From: Streptomyces fulvoviolaceus
GTDB taxonomy: Bacteria; Actinomycetota; Actinomycetes; Streptomycetales; Streptomycetaceae
Direction: 5' to 3'
NCBI RefSeq assembly: GCF_000718165.1
Contig: NZ_JOEY01000060.1
Location: 1 to 64,000, forward strand
Length of the DNA: 64,000 nt
Part shown: in pieces, positions 44,069 to 53,482 of the stretch
How positions within the stretch are numbered: position 1 is the stretch's first letter
Layout of the letters: the number at the start of each line of letters is the position of its first letter
The notes under the pieces: model-generated
What the model was told of the DNA's origin: nothing
What the model saw: only the letters and a program-made list of their open reading frames with translations
The model's database searches: none
Position numbers and translations under genes: made by a program

Positions 44069-44887
44069 ATGACCGACTCGCACGCCGCGCGGGACATCGA
44101 CACCAGCAGGCCGCACTCCGCCCGCATGTACGACTACTACCTCGGCGGCAAGGACCACTTCGAGGTGGACCAGCAGGCCGCCGGGAAGGTCGCGGACGTG
44201 TTTCCGGCCATCTTCGTGTGCGCCGGGGAGAACCGCGCGTTCATGCACCGGGCCACCCGCATCCTGGCCCGGGAGCACGGCATACGGCAGTGGCTCGACA
44301 TCGGTACCGGTATCCCCACCGAGCCGAACCTGCACCAGGTGGCCCAGGCCGTGGTCCCCGAGGCCCGGGTGGTCTACGCCGACAACGACCCGCTCGTGCT
44401 CAAGTACGCCGAACGCCTCATGCGCAGCACGCCCGAGGGCCGGACGACGTACATCCAGGCCGACTTCACCGAACCCGAGGCGATCCTGGGCGCCCCCGAA
44501 CTGCACGAGGCACTCGACCTGACGCAGCCGGTGGCGCTGTCCCTGAACGCGCTGCTGCACTTCGTGCCGGACGACCTGGACCCGTACGGCATCGTGGCCC
44601 GTCTCCTGGACGCGCTCCCCTCGGGCAGCGCGCTCGCCCTGAGCCACTGCACGCCGGACTTCGACCCGGTCACCTGGCAGACGCTCTGCGACATCTACAT
44701 CGCCGCCGGCACGCGCGTCCAGGTCCGTTCCCGGGAGGAGGTCGGCCGCTTCTTCGAGGGCCTCGATCTGCTGGAACCGGGCGTCGAGGTGGGCCACCGC
44801 TGGCGTCCCGACCCACGGGAGCAGGGGACGACGGAGCCCACGGACATCGAGGTCAGCCTCTGGACCGCGGTGGGCATCAAGCCGTAG
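44069..44887 (+). CDS. SAM-dependent methyltransferase, DUF574 (Methyltransf_19) family
   Basis: A 272-residue protein beginning MTDSHAARDIDTSRPHSARMYDYYLGGKDHFEVDQQAA, the pattern of the Streptomyces DUF574 family. The SAM-binding loop is LDIGTGIPTEPNLHQ and an acidic end follows in VYADNDPLV. The substrate of the family is unknown. The start at 44069 has an AAAGGGACAGG ribosome site. A strong terminator follows. Confidence 0.92.
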   Translation: MTDSHAARDIDTSRPHSARMYDYYLGGKDHFEVDQQAAGKVADVFPAIFVCAGENRAFMHRATRILAREHGIRQWLDIGTGIPTEPNLHQVAQAVVPEARVVYADNDPLVLKYAERLMRSTPEGRTTYIQADFTEPEAILGAPELHEALDLTQPVALSLNALLHFVPDDLDPYGIVARLLDALPSGSALALSHCTPDFDPVTWQTLCDIYIAAGTRVQVRSREEVGRFFEGLDLLEPGVEVGHRWRPDPREQGTTEPTDIEVSLWTAVGIKP

Positions 44888-44909
44888 TCGACTCTGCGTG
44901 GCGCATACG

Positions 44910-44945
44910 CGGCCCCGCCCTCGGCAGATGCCGAGGGCGGGGCCG
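44910..44945. terminator. Strong hairpin terminator
   Basis: A perfect 17-base stem (arms 44910-44926 and 44929-44945, rich in G and C) with two bases between, just after the methyltransferase gene and facing the end of the membrane protein gene. It likely acts in both directions. No T-run follows, as is usual in Streptomyces. Confidence 0.85.
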
Positions 44946-44979
44946 TAGGCCTTGAGAGCGGGCGGAACCCCGGCGGGGG

Positions 44980-45456
44980 TCACCCGCGCCGGTGGGACAG
45001 CCGCAGCGCCAGCGCGGGAATGATCACAGCGGCGGCCACGACATGCGACACCGCCAGGACGATCTGAGTGGAGGTGGCCGTGTGCGGGGCGAGGGCCGGG
45101 CCCACCAGGGACAGCGCGGTGAGTACGACAGTGATCACCGTGAAAGTGCGGGCGGGCCGCTCGGCCCACCGGGCGAGGGCCACCGCAAGGACGATCCCCG
45201 CGATCGACCAGAACAGCACGCCACCGGCGAAGCCGCCCACCTGGATCTCCGCGGCCTCCGCTTGCCCAGGGCCGGCCACGTCCATCGGGACGCCGGCCGC
45301 CCTGGCGACGAGCGCGAATGCTTCGGTCACAACGGCACCGGCGAGGGTCGCCAGGACACCGACCAGCCATACAGGGCGCGTGGCGAGCGAGCGGGTGGAG
45401 TGAGGCGTGGAGACGGACTGGGCGGCGGTCTGAGTCTGGGACACGGTCACGCTCAT
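44980..45456 (-). CDS. Small membrane protein, DUF6069-like
   Basis: A 158-residue protein with four hydrophobic segments (about 30-52, 75-95, 103-123 and 130-150) and no catalytic motif. The motif pattern LVGVLATLAGAVVTEAFALVARAAGVPM and GVLFWSIAGIVLAVALARWAERPARTF matches DUF6069-type proteins. Its function is unknown. It faces the methyltransferase gene. Confidence 0.75.
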   Translation of the reverse strand: MSVTVSQTQTAAQSVSTPHSTRSLATRPVWLVGVLATLAGAVVTEAFALVARAAGVPMDVAGPGQAEAAEIQVGGFAGGVLFWSIAGIVLAVALARWAERPARTFTVITVVLTALSLVGPALAPHTATSTQIVLAVSHVVAAAVIIPALALRLSHRRG

Positions 45457-45796
45457 GGGGCGTTCTCCTGTTCGGCGTTCGGGATCGGTATGCCTTTCAT
45501 GGAGGTAGACCGAGCAACCCCACAGAACTCATCGGCCGCCGACGCGACACTCCGCTCGCCCCAACGCACAACGCGGTGCCGGACAACGGACAACGCCCTC
45601 ACCTGACTCCGCTCCGCGGGACGGTGGGCCGCCCCGCACCGTTCACCCCACCTTCACCACCAGGACGCGCAAGCCACTGTCCTCCCTCCGCGCAGCCTCC
45701 TAGCCTCGGCCCCGACCGGTGGCCGTGGCACATCGTCGGCTCCCGGGCTGCGCCTTCCGTCCTCCATATGCCCCTCAGCGAAAGGCAATTGCCGAC
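45457..45796. other. Intergenic region with a small relic of an MFS gene start
   Basis: This 340-base gap precedes the mannosidase gene. At about 45561-45609 it holds a relic of the MFS gene start found at 49579 and 57166: the frame reads THNAVPDNGQRPHLTPLR, against THNAVPGNTLTQLR in the intact gene. The rest shows nothing I can support. Confidence 0.45.
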
Positions 45797-48214
45797 ATGC
45801 GCCCTCAACGGCCGTGCACCGCAAGACGCTTCGGCACGAGATCCGCGACCGCTCTGGTCGCCACCGCGCTCGCCGTGGCCACCCCCTTCCCGGCCACGGC
45901 GGCCGCCCCACCCACCGAGCGCCCCTCCGCCCTAGTGGACCCGCTGATCGGTTCCGCGAACGGCGGCAACACCTTTCCCGGTGCCACCCTCCCGCAAGGG
46001 ATGATCGCCTGGTCCCCGACGAGCACCACGGGCGACCAGACCAGCACGGGTGCGGCCAACGGCTACCAGTACGACACCACGCGCGTCCGCGGGCTGAGCC
46101 TGACCCATGTCAACGGCGCCGGCTGCAATCCCGGCGCGGCGGGTGACGTACCGATCATGCCGTTCGTCGGGGACGTCACGTCCTCCCCCTCCGCGGACAC
46201 CAAGGACGCCGTCTACGCCGCCGACTTCTCGCACGCCGACGAGAAGGCCGTACCGGGCCGCTACACGCTCGGCCTCAAGTCCGGTGCCGCCGCCGACCTG
46301 GCGGTGAGCAGGCGAGCGGGCGTCGCGGACTTCACGTTCCCGAGCGACCGGCCGGCCAACCTCCTCTTCCGCGTCTCCAACTCCCTCAACGGCAGCGAGG
46401 ACGCGCACGTCGACATCGACGCCGCCCATCGCAAGGTGACCGGGTGGGTGCTCACCGGCGCCTTCTGCGGCCGCCGCGCCAACGGCGGGGTCAACAACCG
46501 CAAGAGCTACTACAAGCTGTACTTCAGCGCCTCCTTCGACCGCGCCTTCTCCTCGGTGGGCACGTGGAAGGACGGCACGCTCTCCCCCGGCTCGACCAGC
46601 GCCTCCGGAGGAGAGGGCTACGCGACGGGCGCGGACCGCGCGGGTCGCGGCTCCGGCGGCTGGGTCGGCTTCGACACGAGTGACGACAACGATGTCCGCA
46701 TGCGCATCGGCATCTCGTACGTCGGTCTCGACGGCGCCGAGGCCAACCTGCGGCACGAGATCGCACCGGAGGCGAGCGTGGCCGACGTGGCCGCGGCCGG
46801 AGCGCGGGCCTGGGACCGTGAACTGAGCACGGTCCGGGTCGAGGGCGGCAGCCCCGCCCGTCGCCGGACCTTCTACACCGCGCTCTACCACTCCCTCATG
46901 CAGCCGAACCTGATCAGCGACACCGACGGCCGCTACTGGGGGATGGACCAAGCCGTCCATCGACTGGCGAGCGGGCAGCGGGCGCAGTACAGCAACTTCT
47001 CCGGCTGGGACCAGTACCGGGCCCAGATCCAGCTGCTCGCCCTGCTGAAGCCCACCGTGGCGGGCGACTTCGCGCAGTCGCTGTACAACTTCGCGCAGCA
47101 GAACGGCGGGGTGTGGGACCGCTGGGTGCACATCAGCGGTGCCACCCATGTCATGACCGGCGACCCGTCCGCGGCGACGCTGGCCACGTTCTACGCCATG
47201 GGCGTACGCAACTTCGACTACGAGGGTGCCTTCGACTCGCTCGTCCGGCAGGCCACCGTGCCCCATCCCGACGGTCTCTCGGACGCCGGCTGCCCCGGCC
47301 AGTGCGTGGGCCAACGCCCCAATCTGGCCCAGTACTTGAGCTCGCACTACGCCGCCCAGGACGTGTGCCACTGCTGGGGCGGTGCCACCGAGACGCTGGA
47401 GGACGCCGTGGCCGACTCCGCGCTCGCCAAGTGGGCGGAGCTGCTGGGCCGGGCGACGGAGGCCGAGGTCTTCACCGAGCGCGCCGCGTACTGGCGCAAT
47501 GTCTTCAACCCCGACACCGGCTACATCCAGGCCCGCAAGCTCGACGGCTCCTGGGTCACTCCCTTCAACCCCGCCAGTGACGTCGGCTTCGCCCAGGGCA
47601 CCAGCGCCACCTACACCTGGATGGTCCCGCAGGACGTACAGGGCCTGGCGGAGGCGATGGGCGGCCGGGACGTGGCCGCCGCCCGGCTGGACGGCTTCTT
47701 CCACAAGGCGGACGGCTCCTGGTCGGTCCGCGGCGGCGACGCGCTCCGCTACGACCCGACCAACGAGCCCGGCATCCACGCCCCTTGGCTCTACAACGCC
47801 CTCGGACAGCCCTGGAAGACCCAGGCGACCGTGCGCCAGATCCTCGACACCGTGTACGGCACCGGTCCTTCGGGCCTGCCCGGCAACGACGACCTGGGCA
47901 CCATGTCCGCCTGGTACGTCTTCTCCGCCCTGGGCCTGTATCCGCAGACCCCGGGCAGCGCGAACCTGCTGCTGGGAGCGCCGGTCTTCCCCACTGCGGT
48001 GGTGGACAGGCCCGGCCGGAGGGACATCACGATCAGCGCGCCCGACGCCGACGACACGCACGTCTACGTGGACGCCGTACGGCTCGACGGGCGGGCGTAT
48101 CAGAGGTCCTGGACGGACGCCGGTCTGATCCGTTCGGGAGGCACCCTGACCTTCCGGCTCGCCGAGCAGCCGAACACCGCGTGGGCGACCGACCCGGCCG
48201 GTCTGCCGAAGTGA
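45797..48214 (+). CDS. Secreted alpha-1,2-mannosidase, glycoside hydrolase family 92
   Basis: An 805-residue secreted enzyme. The signal peptide includes ALVATALAVATPFPATAAAP. The GH92 domain is complete: LVDPLIGSANGGNTFPGATLPQGMIAWSP at the start, then GYQYDTTRVRGLSLTHVNGAGC, FYTALYHSLMQPNLISDTDGRYWGMD, WDQYRAQ and GNDDLGTMSAWYVFSALGLYPQTPG with the conserved acidic residues. GH92 enzymes are calcium-dependent and remove mannose from glycans such as fungal or yeast mannan. It has no CBM here. The start was chosen from the signal peptide. Confidence 0.95.
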   Translation: MRPQRPCTARRFGTRSATALVATALAVATPFPATAAAPPTERPSALVDPLIGSANGGNTFPGATLPQGMIAWSPTSTTGDQTSTGAANGYQYDTTRVRGLSLTHVNGAGCNPGAAGDVPIMPFVGDVTSSPSADTKDAVYAADFSHADEKAVPGRYTLGLKSGAAADLAVSRRAGVADFTFPSDRPANLLFRVSNSLNGSEDAHVDIDAAHRKVTGWVLTGAFCGRRANGGVNNRKSYYKLYFSASFDRAFSSVGTWKDGTLSPGSTSASGGEGYATGADRAGRGSGGWVGFDTSDDNDVRMRIGISYVGLDGAEANLRHEIAPEASVADVAAAGARAWDRELSTVRVEGGSPARRRTFYTALYHSLMQPNLISDTDGRYWGMDQAVHRLASGQRAQYSNFSGWDQYRAQIQLLALLKPTVAGDFAQSLYNFAQQNGGVWDRWVHISGATHVMTGDPSAATLATFYAMGVRNFDYEGAFDSLVRQATVPHPDGLSDAGCPGQCVGQRPNLAQYLSSHYAAQDVCHCWGGATETLEDAVADSALAKWAELLGRATEAEVFTERAAYWRNVFNPDTGYIQARKLDGSWVTPFNPASDVGFAQGTSATYTWMVPQDVQGLAEAMGGRDVAAARLDGFFHKADGSWSVRGGDALRYDPTNEPGIHAPWLYNALGQPWKTQATVRQILDTVYGTGPSGLPGNDDLGTMSAWYVFSALGLYPQTPGSANLLLGAPVFPTAVVDRPGRRDITISAPDADDTHVYVDAVRLDGRAYQRSWTDAGLIRSGGTLTFRLAEQPNTAWATDPAGLPK

Positions 48215-48218
48215 CAGG

Positions 48219-48252
48219 GGTGTGGGCCCGGCCGGTCGACCGGGCCCACACC
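48219..48252. terminator. Bidirectional hairpin terminator
   Basis: Arms GGTGTGGGCCCGG and CCGGGCCCACACC (13 bases, perfect) with an 8-base loop lie between the convergent mannosidase and protease genes. Confidence 0.85.
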
Positions 48253-48257
48253 GGTGT

Positions 48258-49415
48258 TCAGGCGGTGTGGAGTGTCAGGCCGTAGCGGCCCAGGATCTCG
48301 TTTATGGGCTGGAACCAGGTCTCGCCGCCGCTGCTGCAGTTGCCCCAGCCGCCGGAGGTGACCCCCTGGGCCTGGTCGCCGCTGATGAACGAGCCGCCGG
48401 AGTCACCGGGTTCGGCGCAGACACTCGTCTTGGTCATCTGACGGACCGCGCCCTGGCTGTAGTTGACGGTCTCGTTCATGGCGAGGACCGTGCCGCAGTG
48501 CCAGTGGGTGGTCGATCCCGAACGGCAGATGGACGCGCCGACGGGAGCGACGTTCGAGCCGCGCACGAGTTGGTCGGAGACGGTGCCCCAGCCGAGCACG
48601 ACCGGAACCGTCCACCAGCCGCTGCCCACGTTGACCCAGGCGTAGTCGTTGTCCGGGAACGATGAGCCCTGGAAGTTGCCGATGTAGCTTCCGTCCCAGC
48701 CGCTGACACCGGCGCCGGCCTGTCCGCAGTGCCCGGCGGTGACGAAGCCGCCGTACACGGAGAAGCCGATCGAGCAGCGGACGTTGCCGGTGTAGTAGGG
48801 GTCGCCGCCGACGGTTCCGGCGGCGAGGGTCGTCGGTGCTCCGGCCGCCTGTTTCACGGTGACGGGGCCCGTCTCACGGGCGCGGGCGACGAAGCGTTGG
48901 ACATCGTTGTCGCTCTGCTTGCCACCGACGATGTTCACGACCACCGTGCTGGCCTTGGGGTCGACGTGCCAGCTGCTGACGCCGTCCGGGGCCGTGAGCT
49001 CGTCGAGTCGCGCCTGGGTGGCGGCGAGTTCGCGGGCGCTGTGCCCGACGGTTCGAACGGTCGCGCCCGTGGCCCGTATCTCCTGGAGGGTGGCGGCGGA
49101 CGTGTCCGGGGTGACGCCTACGGTCAGCGTGCCGCTGGAGGCGTCGAACCAGGAACCGCCGAAGGAAGCCCCGGCGGACCGGCGCGCCTTGGGCTCCAGG
49201 GCCGTGGCCCGCTGCTCGGCGGCGAGCCTTGCCTCGGCGTCCTCCTTGGACAGATGGAGGTCCCGCTGCATCGCCGAGAGGAGCCCGGCGGAGGCGGGTG
49301 CGGCGGTAGCGGATGCCTCGTCGGCGGCGGTTGCGGGCAGGGTGCCCGCGGTGACGCCGGCGCCGAGCACGAGCAGCACGGCCAAGCCCGCGCGTGTGAA
49401 TCTGGTGCGTCTCAT
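48258..49415 (-). CDS. Secreted serine protease, streptogrisin type (S1 family, alpha-lytic pro-region)
   Basis: A 385-residue pre-pro-protease. The signal peptide (AVLLVLGAGVTAGTLPATA) is followed by an alpha-lytic-type pro-region of about 160 residues and a mature S1 domain. The catalytic triad is in TAGHCG, FPDNDYAWV and CAEPGDSGGSF. The Cys pattern fits two or three disulphides. It degrades proteins outside the cell, and the pro-region guides folding. The gene is preceded by a perfect 14-base LacI-type palindrome, which is unexpected for a protease. Confidence 0.95.
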   Translation of the reverse strand: MRRTRFTRAGLAVLLVLGAGVTAGTLPATAADEASATAAPASAGLLSAMQRDLHLSKEDAEARLAAEQRATALEPKARRSAGASFGGSWFDASSGTLTVGVTPDTSAATLQEIRATGATVRTVGHSARELAATQARLDELTAPDGVSSWHVDPKASTVVVNIVGGKQSDNDVQRFVARARETGPVTVKQAAGAPTTLAAGTVGGDPYYTGNVRCSIGFSVYGGFVTAGHCGQAGAGVSGWDGSYIGNFQGSSFPDNDYAWVNVGSGWWTVPVVLGWGTVSDQLVRGSNVAPVGASICRSGSTTHWHCGTVLAMNETVNYSQGAVRQMTKTSVCAEPGDSGGSFISGDQAQGVTSGGWGNCSSGGETWFQPINEILGRYGLTLHTA

Positions 49416-49468
49416 GGAGAGATTGCCCTTCGTCGTTCCAACTGGGTGGGTGGAACAGCAGAGTTCTC

Positions 49469-49482
49469 TGAGAGCGCTCTCA
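49469..49482. promoter_or_regulatory. LacI-type palindrome TGAGAGCGCTCTCA
   Basis: A perfect 14-base palindrome about 55 bases upstream of the protease start. It differs from the CebR operator (TGGGAGCGCTCCCA) at two symmetrical positions, and is likely the site of a sugar-responsive LacI-family repressor. Confidence 0.65.
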
Positions 49483-49565
49483 GTGTTGTGGCGCAGCAGA
49501 GCCTAGCCGTTGATCATGGACAGGTCCATACCAATGCGCACCCTTGCTTCACACTGGTCCGCCTT

Positions 49566-49881
49566 CTAGCCCGACTCTGTGCCGCTAATAAACAAAGCCC
49601 GAACGTACAACGCCGTGCCGGGCAACACCCTCACCCGACTCCGCGTCGTCCTCACCGTCTTCTTCGCCCTGGACGGCTTCCCATTCGCAGGCTGGGTCGT
49701 ACGCATCCCCGCGATCAAAGAGCAGACCAACGCCTCCGCCAGCACCCTCGGCCTGGCCCTCCTCGGCGTCTCCGCCGGCGCCGTCATCACGATGATGCTC
49801 ACCGGCCGCCTCTGCCGCCGCTACGGCAACCACCAGGTCACCGTCGCCTGCGCCGTCCTCCTCTCCCTCAGCATCGCCCTG
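49566..49881 (+). repeat. Direct repeat of an MFS gene 5' end, copy 1
   Basis: These 316 bases match 57153-57468 without a gap. The second half (from about 49770) is almost identical, with one difference in about 118 bases, while the first half is more diverged. The repeat begins just upstream of the gene start (CTAGCC...) and ends at the same codon (CTG of SIAL) in both. Confidence 0.9.
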
Positions 49882-49914
49882 CGGCCGCAGACAGACCGGC
49901 GCGCAGACACGTGA
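49579..49914 (+). pseudogene. Truncated MFS transporter gene (5' end only)
   Basis: The frame encodes the first 101 residues of an MFS transporter (MPLINKARTYNAVPGNTLTRLR ... VTVACAVLLSLSIAL), then ten unrelated residues and a stop. Eleven residues differ from the 57166 gene over the 101. Only about four membrane helices remain, so it cannot transport. The break lies exactly where the repeat ends. Confidence 0.85.
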
Positions 49915-50016
49915 CCCGGGTCTGTCGCAGATGGTCAAGAGCCTGTCGCCTGTTGCCCACCAGTTGGCTGTCGGACCTTCGACGATCGAGGCAGGAACGA
50001 TCCGAGGGGAAGACAG
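49882..50016. other. Junction between the MFS fragment and the molybdenum module
   Basis: This region joins the truncated gene to the oxidoreductase. It contains GACAGACC (49890-49897) and its inverted copy GGTCTGTC (49919-49926), which could be a hairpin or the trace of a recombination site. GAGGGGAAGACAG before 50017 is the ribosome site. Confidence 0.4.
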
Positions 50017-52161
50017 ATGAGCGCAACAGCGGCGACCGGCACTGTCGTGGTGCAGGGTGCGTGTCCGCACGACTGCCCCGATACCTGCGCGATGAGAATC
50101 ACCGTCACGGACGGAAAGGCCGTCAGCGTGACAGGCGACCGGGAGCATCCGTACACCAACGGTGGCCTGTGTGTGAAGGTCGACAACTACCTGGACCGGG
50201 TGTACAGCCCGGACCGTGTGCTGTACCCGATGCGGCGCACCGGGCCGAAGGGCAGTGGGCGGTTCGAGCGGATCACCTGGGATCAGGCGCTGGACGAGAT
50301 CGCGGACCGGTTCCGTGCGATCTCCGCGGAGTTCGGACCCGAAGCCGTCATGCCGTGCAGCTACTTGGGTACCCAGGGAATCCTCAACGGGCTCAACGTC
50401 GGCGACCCGTTCTTCGCCAGGCTCGGCGCCACCATCGCCGAGCGCACCTACTGCGACTCCGGTTCGTGCACGGCGTACACGATGACGATCGGCGACTGCG
50501 CGGGTGTGGACCCTGAAAGCCTGGTCCACTCGAAGTTCATCCTGATCTGGGCCTGCAATGTCATGAGCACCAACCTTCACCTGTGGCCGTTCATCGCCGA
50601 AGCCCGCAAGCGGGGCGCCACAGTGGTCGTGGTGGACCCGGTGAAGACCCGTACCGCGCGGGCCGCAGACTGGCACATCCCGATCCGGCCGGGCACCGAT
50701 GGAGCTCTCGCGCTGGCGATGATGAACGTGATCATCGAAGAGGGACTCACCGACGACGACTACATCGCCGAATACACGGTCGGCTACGACGAACTCGTCG
50801 AACGCGTACGGCAGTACACCCCCGAATGGGCCGCCGAGGAGACCGGTGTCCCCGCCGAGGACATCCGCCGGCTCGCCCGCGGCTACGCCGCCGCGCAGCC
50901 GTCGGTGATCCGTATCGGGGTGGCGGTGGAGCGGCACGCCGGCGGTGGCCAGGCCGTCCGGGCGCTGGCCTGTCTGCCCGCGCTGGTCGGCGCGTGGCGC
51001 AACCCCGGTGGCGGGATTCTGCAGTTGCCGCTGTGGGCGTTCCCGGTCAACTGGGGCGCGATGATGCATCCGGAGATGCTGCAGCCCGGCAAGCGGGTCG
51101 TGAACCAGTACCTCCTGGGACAAGCCCTCACCGGCGGCCTCGACCTCGATCCGCCCATCAAGGCGCTGGTCGTGTACAACTCCAACCCCGTGGTCGTCTG
51201 CCCCGATCAGGACAAGCTGATCGAGGGGCTGAAGCGGGAGGACCTGTTCACTGTGGTCAGTGAGCAGTTCATGACCGACACCGCCCAGTTCGCCGACATC
51301 GTGCTGCCCGCCACCACCCAGCTGGAGCAGGACGACATCATGTTCTCCTGGGGCCACCTCTACGTCACCTACAACCACCGCTCGATCACACCGCTCGGTG
51401 AGGCCGTCCCCAACACGGAGATGTTCCGGCGGCTGGCGGCACGGATGGGCTTCACTGAGCCGGTGTTCCGGCGCACGGACGAGGAGATGATCGCGGAGGC
51501 GTTCGACTGGTCGGCGCCCGCCATGCAGGGCATCACCCTCGACTCGCTGAAGGAGAAGGGCTGGCAGCGGCTGACCGTGCCGCCCCCGGACCAGTACGCC
51601 CCGTACGCGCAGGGCAACTTCCCCACCCCGTCCGGCAAGGTCGAGCTCAAGTCCTCCATCGCCGAGACCGTCGGGAACTTCGTCGTTCCGCTGTTCCGGC
51701 AGGGCTCCAACGACCACCAGCCCGGCACCCCGGTCGATCCGCTGCCGCACTACGTCCAGCCCCGCGAGTCCGCGCGCACCAACCCCGAGCTGGCCGCACG
51801 GCACCCGCTCAGCCTCATCACCCCGAAGCCGCACGCCTACCTGAACTCCAGCAGCGCCAACCTTCCGATGCACCGGCGCGTGCAGGGGGAGCCCACCGTC
51901 CTCGTCCACCCCGACGACGCCGCCGAGCGCTCCATCGCGACCGGCGACGACGTGCGGGTGTTCAACGACCGCGGCTCGTTCGTGGTCAAGGCGAAGGTGG
52001 ACAAGTCCGTCCTGGCGGGCGTCGCCGTGTCGGCGTACGGCGGCTGGCGCATGCACACGAAGTCGCTGTCCACGATGGCGGCCCTGAACCCCACCGTCTT
52101 CGCCGACCTGGGCAACGCACCCACTTTCTCCGACACCCTCGTCCAGATAGAGAAGGCCTGA
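50017..52161 (+). CDS. Cytoplasmic molybdopterin oxidoreductase (bis-MGD, MopB family; formate/nitrate/thiosulfate-type)
   Basis: A 714-residue bis-MGD enzyme. An N-terminal 4Fe-4S motif is formed by C16, C20, C24 and C52 (CPHDCPDTC ... LC). The Mo ligand is probably a Cys in ERTYCDSGSC (C146 or C151), which points to the formate, Nap or thiosulfate branch. Family blocks SNPVVVCPDQ and GKVELKSS are present. There is no Tat signal, so it works in the cytoplasm. It is followed four bases later by a ferredoxin and then a ferredoxin reductase, which suggests NAD(P)H-linked electron flow. The substrate is unknown. Confidence 0.9.
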   Translation: MSATAATGTVVVQGACPHDCPDTCAMRITVTDGKAVSVTGDREHPYTNGGLCVKVDNYLDRVYSPDRVLYPMRRTGPKGSGRFERITWDQALDEIADRFRAISAEFGPEAVMPCSYLGTQGILNGLNVGDPFFARLGATIAERTYCDSGSCTAYTMTIGDCAGVDPESLVHSKFILIWACNVMSTNLHLWPFIAEARKRGATVVVVDPVKTRTARAADWHIPIRPGTDGALALAMMNVIIEEGLTDDDYIAEYTVGYDELVERVRQYTPEWAAEETGVPAEDIRRLARGYAAAQPSVIRIGVAVERHAGGGQAVRALACLPALVGAWRNPGGGILQLPLWAFPVNWGAMMHPEMLQPGKRVVNQYLLGQALTGGLDLDPPIKALVVYNSNPVVVCPDQDKLIEGLKREDLFTVVSEQFMTDTAQFADIVLPATTQLEQDDIMFSWGHLYVTYNHRSITPLGEAVPNTEMFRRLAARMGFTEPVFRRTDEEMIAEAFDWSAPAMQGITLDSLKEKGWQRLTVPPPDQYAPYAQGNFPTPSGKVELKSSIAETVGNFVVPLFRQGSNDHQPGTPVDPLPHYVQPRESARTNPELAARHPLSLITPKPHAYLNSSSANLPMHRRVQGEPTVLVHPDDAAERSIATGDDVRVFNDRGSFVVKAKVDKSVLAGVAVSAYGGWRMHTKSLSTMAALNPTVFADLGNAPTFSDTLVQIEKA

Positions 52162-52164
52162 CAC

Positions 52165-52491
52165 ATGACGTACGTCGTCACCGATGCCTGCGCGGACATC
52201 CTCGACCAGTCCTGTGTCGAGGAATGCCCGGTGGACTGCATCTACCAAGGGGACCGGATGATGTACATCCACCCCGACGAATGCGTCGACTGCGGGAAAT
52301 GCATGACCGTCTGCCCGAGCGACGCGATCCACTGGGAACACAAAATCCCGGTGGAACTGGCCCCGTTCACCACAGCCGCCGTCGAGTTCTTCGAGACGCA
52401 CGAGGACGCGGCCGGTGGTGCGGCCGCGCGCGGACCGGTCGGTGTCGACCATCCCCTGCTGGGGGAAAGGCGCGGCAGTGGTGAGGGCTGA
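52165..52491 (+). CDS. 7Fe ferredoxin (FdxA type)
   Basis: A 108-residue dicluster ferredoxin: [12 protein letters not shown] for the 3Fe-4S and 4Fe-4S first sites, then [18 protein letters not shown] for the second cluster. This is the usual Streptomyces FdxA pattern with a C-terminal acidic tail, and it would carry electrons between the reductase downstream and the Mo enzyme upstream. The gene starts three bases after the Mo enzyme and overlaps the reductase start. Confidence 0.94.
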   Translation: MTYVVTDACADILDQSCVEECPVDCIYQGDRMMYIHPDECVDCGKCMTVCPSDAIHWEHKIPVELAPFTTAAVEFFETHEDAAGGAAARGPVGVDHPLLGERRGSGEG

Positions 52492-53473
52492 GACCGAGGG
52501 TGCGTACGACAGCGACCTGCTGATCGTCGGCGCCGGGCCGGTCGGTCTCTACGCGGCCTACTACGCCGGGTTCCGCGGCATGTCGGTCACGCTGATCGAC
52601 GCCCTCGACCAGCCCGGTGGCCAGTTGGCGGCGCTGTATCCGGAGAAGAAGGTCTACGACGTCGCCGGATTCCCCGCCGTGAAGGCGCAGGACCTCGTCG
52701 ACGCCCTGGTCGAGCAGGCATCGCAGGCAAAGCCCAGGTACCTGCTCGGCCACACCGCGCAGACCCTTGAGGACACCGCGCACGGCATCGCCGTCACCAC
52801 CCACCGGGGCACGGTGGTCACGGCGAAGGCCGTGCTGGTCACCGGCGGAATCGGCAGTTTCACGCCGCGCCCGCTGCCTGCGGGCTCCGAGTACGAGGAC
52901 CGCGGCCTGCGCTACTTCGTGCCGAAGCCGGCCGAACTCACCGGCGCCGACGTGGTGATCGTAGGCGGCGGGGACTCCGCGGTGGACTGGGCGCTGGCGC
53001 TCGAACCCCTCGCCCGCACCGTCTCGCTCGTCCACCGCCGGCCCCGCTTCCGCGCGCACGAACACAGTGTGGCGCTGCTGCGCGCCTCGTCCGTGCGGCT
53101 GTACACCCCGCACGAGGTGCATGGCATCAGCGGCGAACCCCGCGTCGAACAGGTGGAGTTGAGGAGCCTGGAGACCGGGGCGACCGAGAGTCTGCGGGCG
53201 GACGCCGTGGTGGCCGCGCTCGGCTTCGTCGCGAACCTCGGCCCGCTCGCGACGTGGGGGCTCGACATGCGGGGCCGGCACATCGTGGTCGACCGCAGGA
53301 TGCGCACGAGCCGGCCGGGCGTGTACGCAGCGGGCGACATCGCCGACTACGACGGCAAGGTCGCGCTGATCGCGGTCGGTTTCGGCGAGGCCGCACTCGC
53401 GGTGAACAATCTCGCCCCCCTGGTCGACCCCACGCTGGGCGCGGTGCCGGGACACTCCAGCGACGGCCTGTGA
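52478..53473 (+). CDS. Thioredoxin-reductase-like ferredoxin-NAD(P)+ reductase
   Basis: A 331-residue flavoprotein of the TrxR-like FNR family. The FAD motif is [20 protein letters not shown], the NADPH motif [17 protein letters not shown], and [11 protein letters not shown] closes the FAD site. It lacks the active CxxC pair of thioredoxin reductases, so it fits a ferredoxin reductase (YumC type). GTG 52478 is preceded by GAAAGG; the ATG upstream would lengthen the overlap with the ferredoxin. It completes the electron chain for the Mo enzyme. Confidence 0.9.
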   Translation: MVRAETEGAYDSDLLIVGAGPVGLYAAYYAGFRGMSVTLIDALDQPGGQLAALYPEKKVYDVAGFPAVKAQDLVDALVEQASQAKPRYLLGHTAQTLEDTAHGIAVTTHRGTVVTAKAVLVTGGIGSFTPRPLPAGSEYEDRGLRYFVPKPAELTGADVVIVGGGDSAVDWALALEPLARTVSLVHRRPRFRAHEHSVALLRASSVRLYTPHEVHGISGEPRVEQVELRSLETGATESLRADAVVAALGFVANLGPLATWGLDMRGRHIVVDRRMRTSRPGVYAAGDIADYDGKVALIAVGFGEAALAVNNLAPLVDPTLGAVPGHSSDGL

Positions 53474-53482
53474 CGCAGGGTC

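Noticed and set aside
49585..52452. A 955-codon minus-strand frame opposite the molybdenum enzyme
   Set aside because: It is an antisense shadow; Val/Asp/Arg-rich and without domains.
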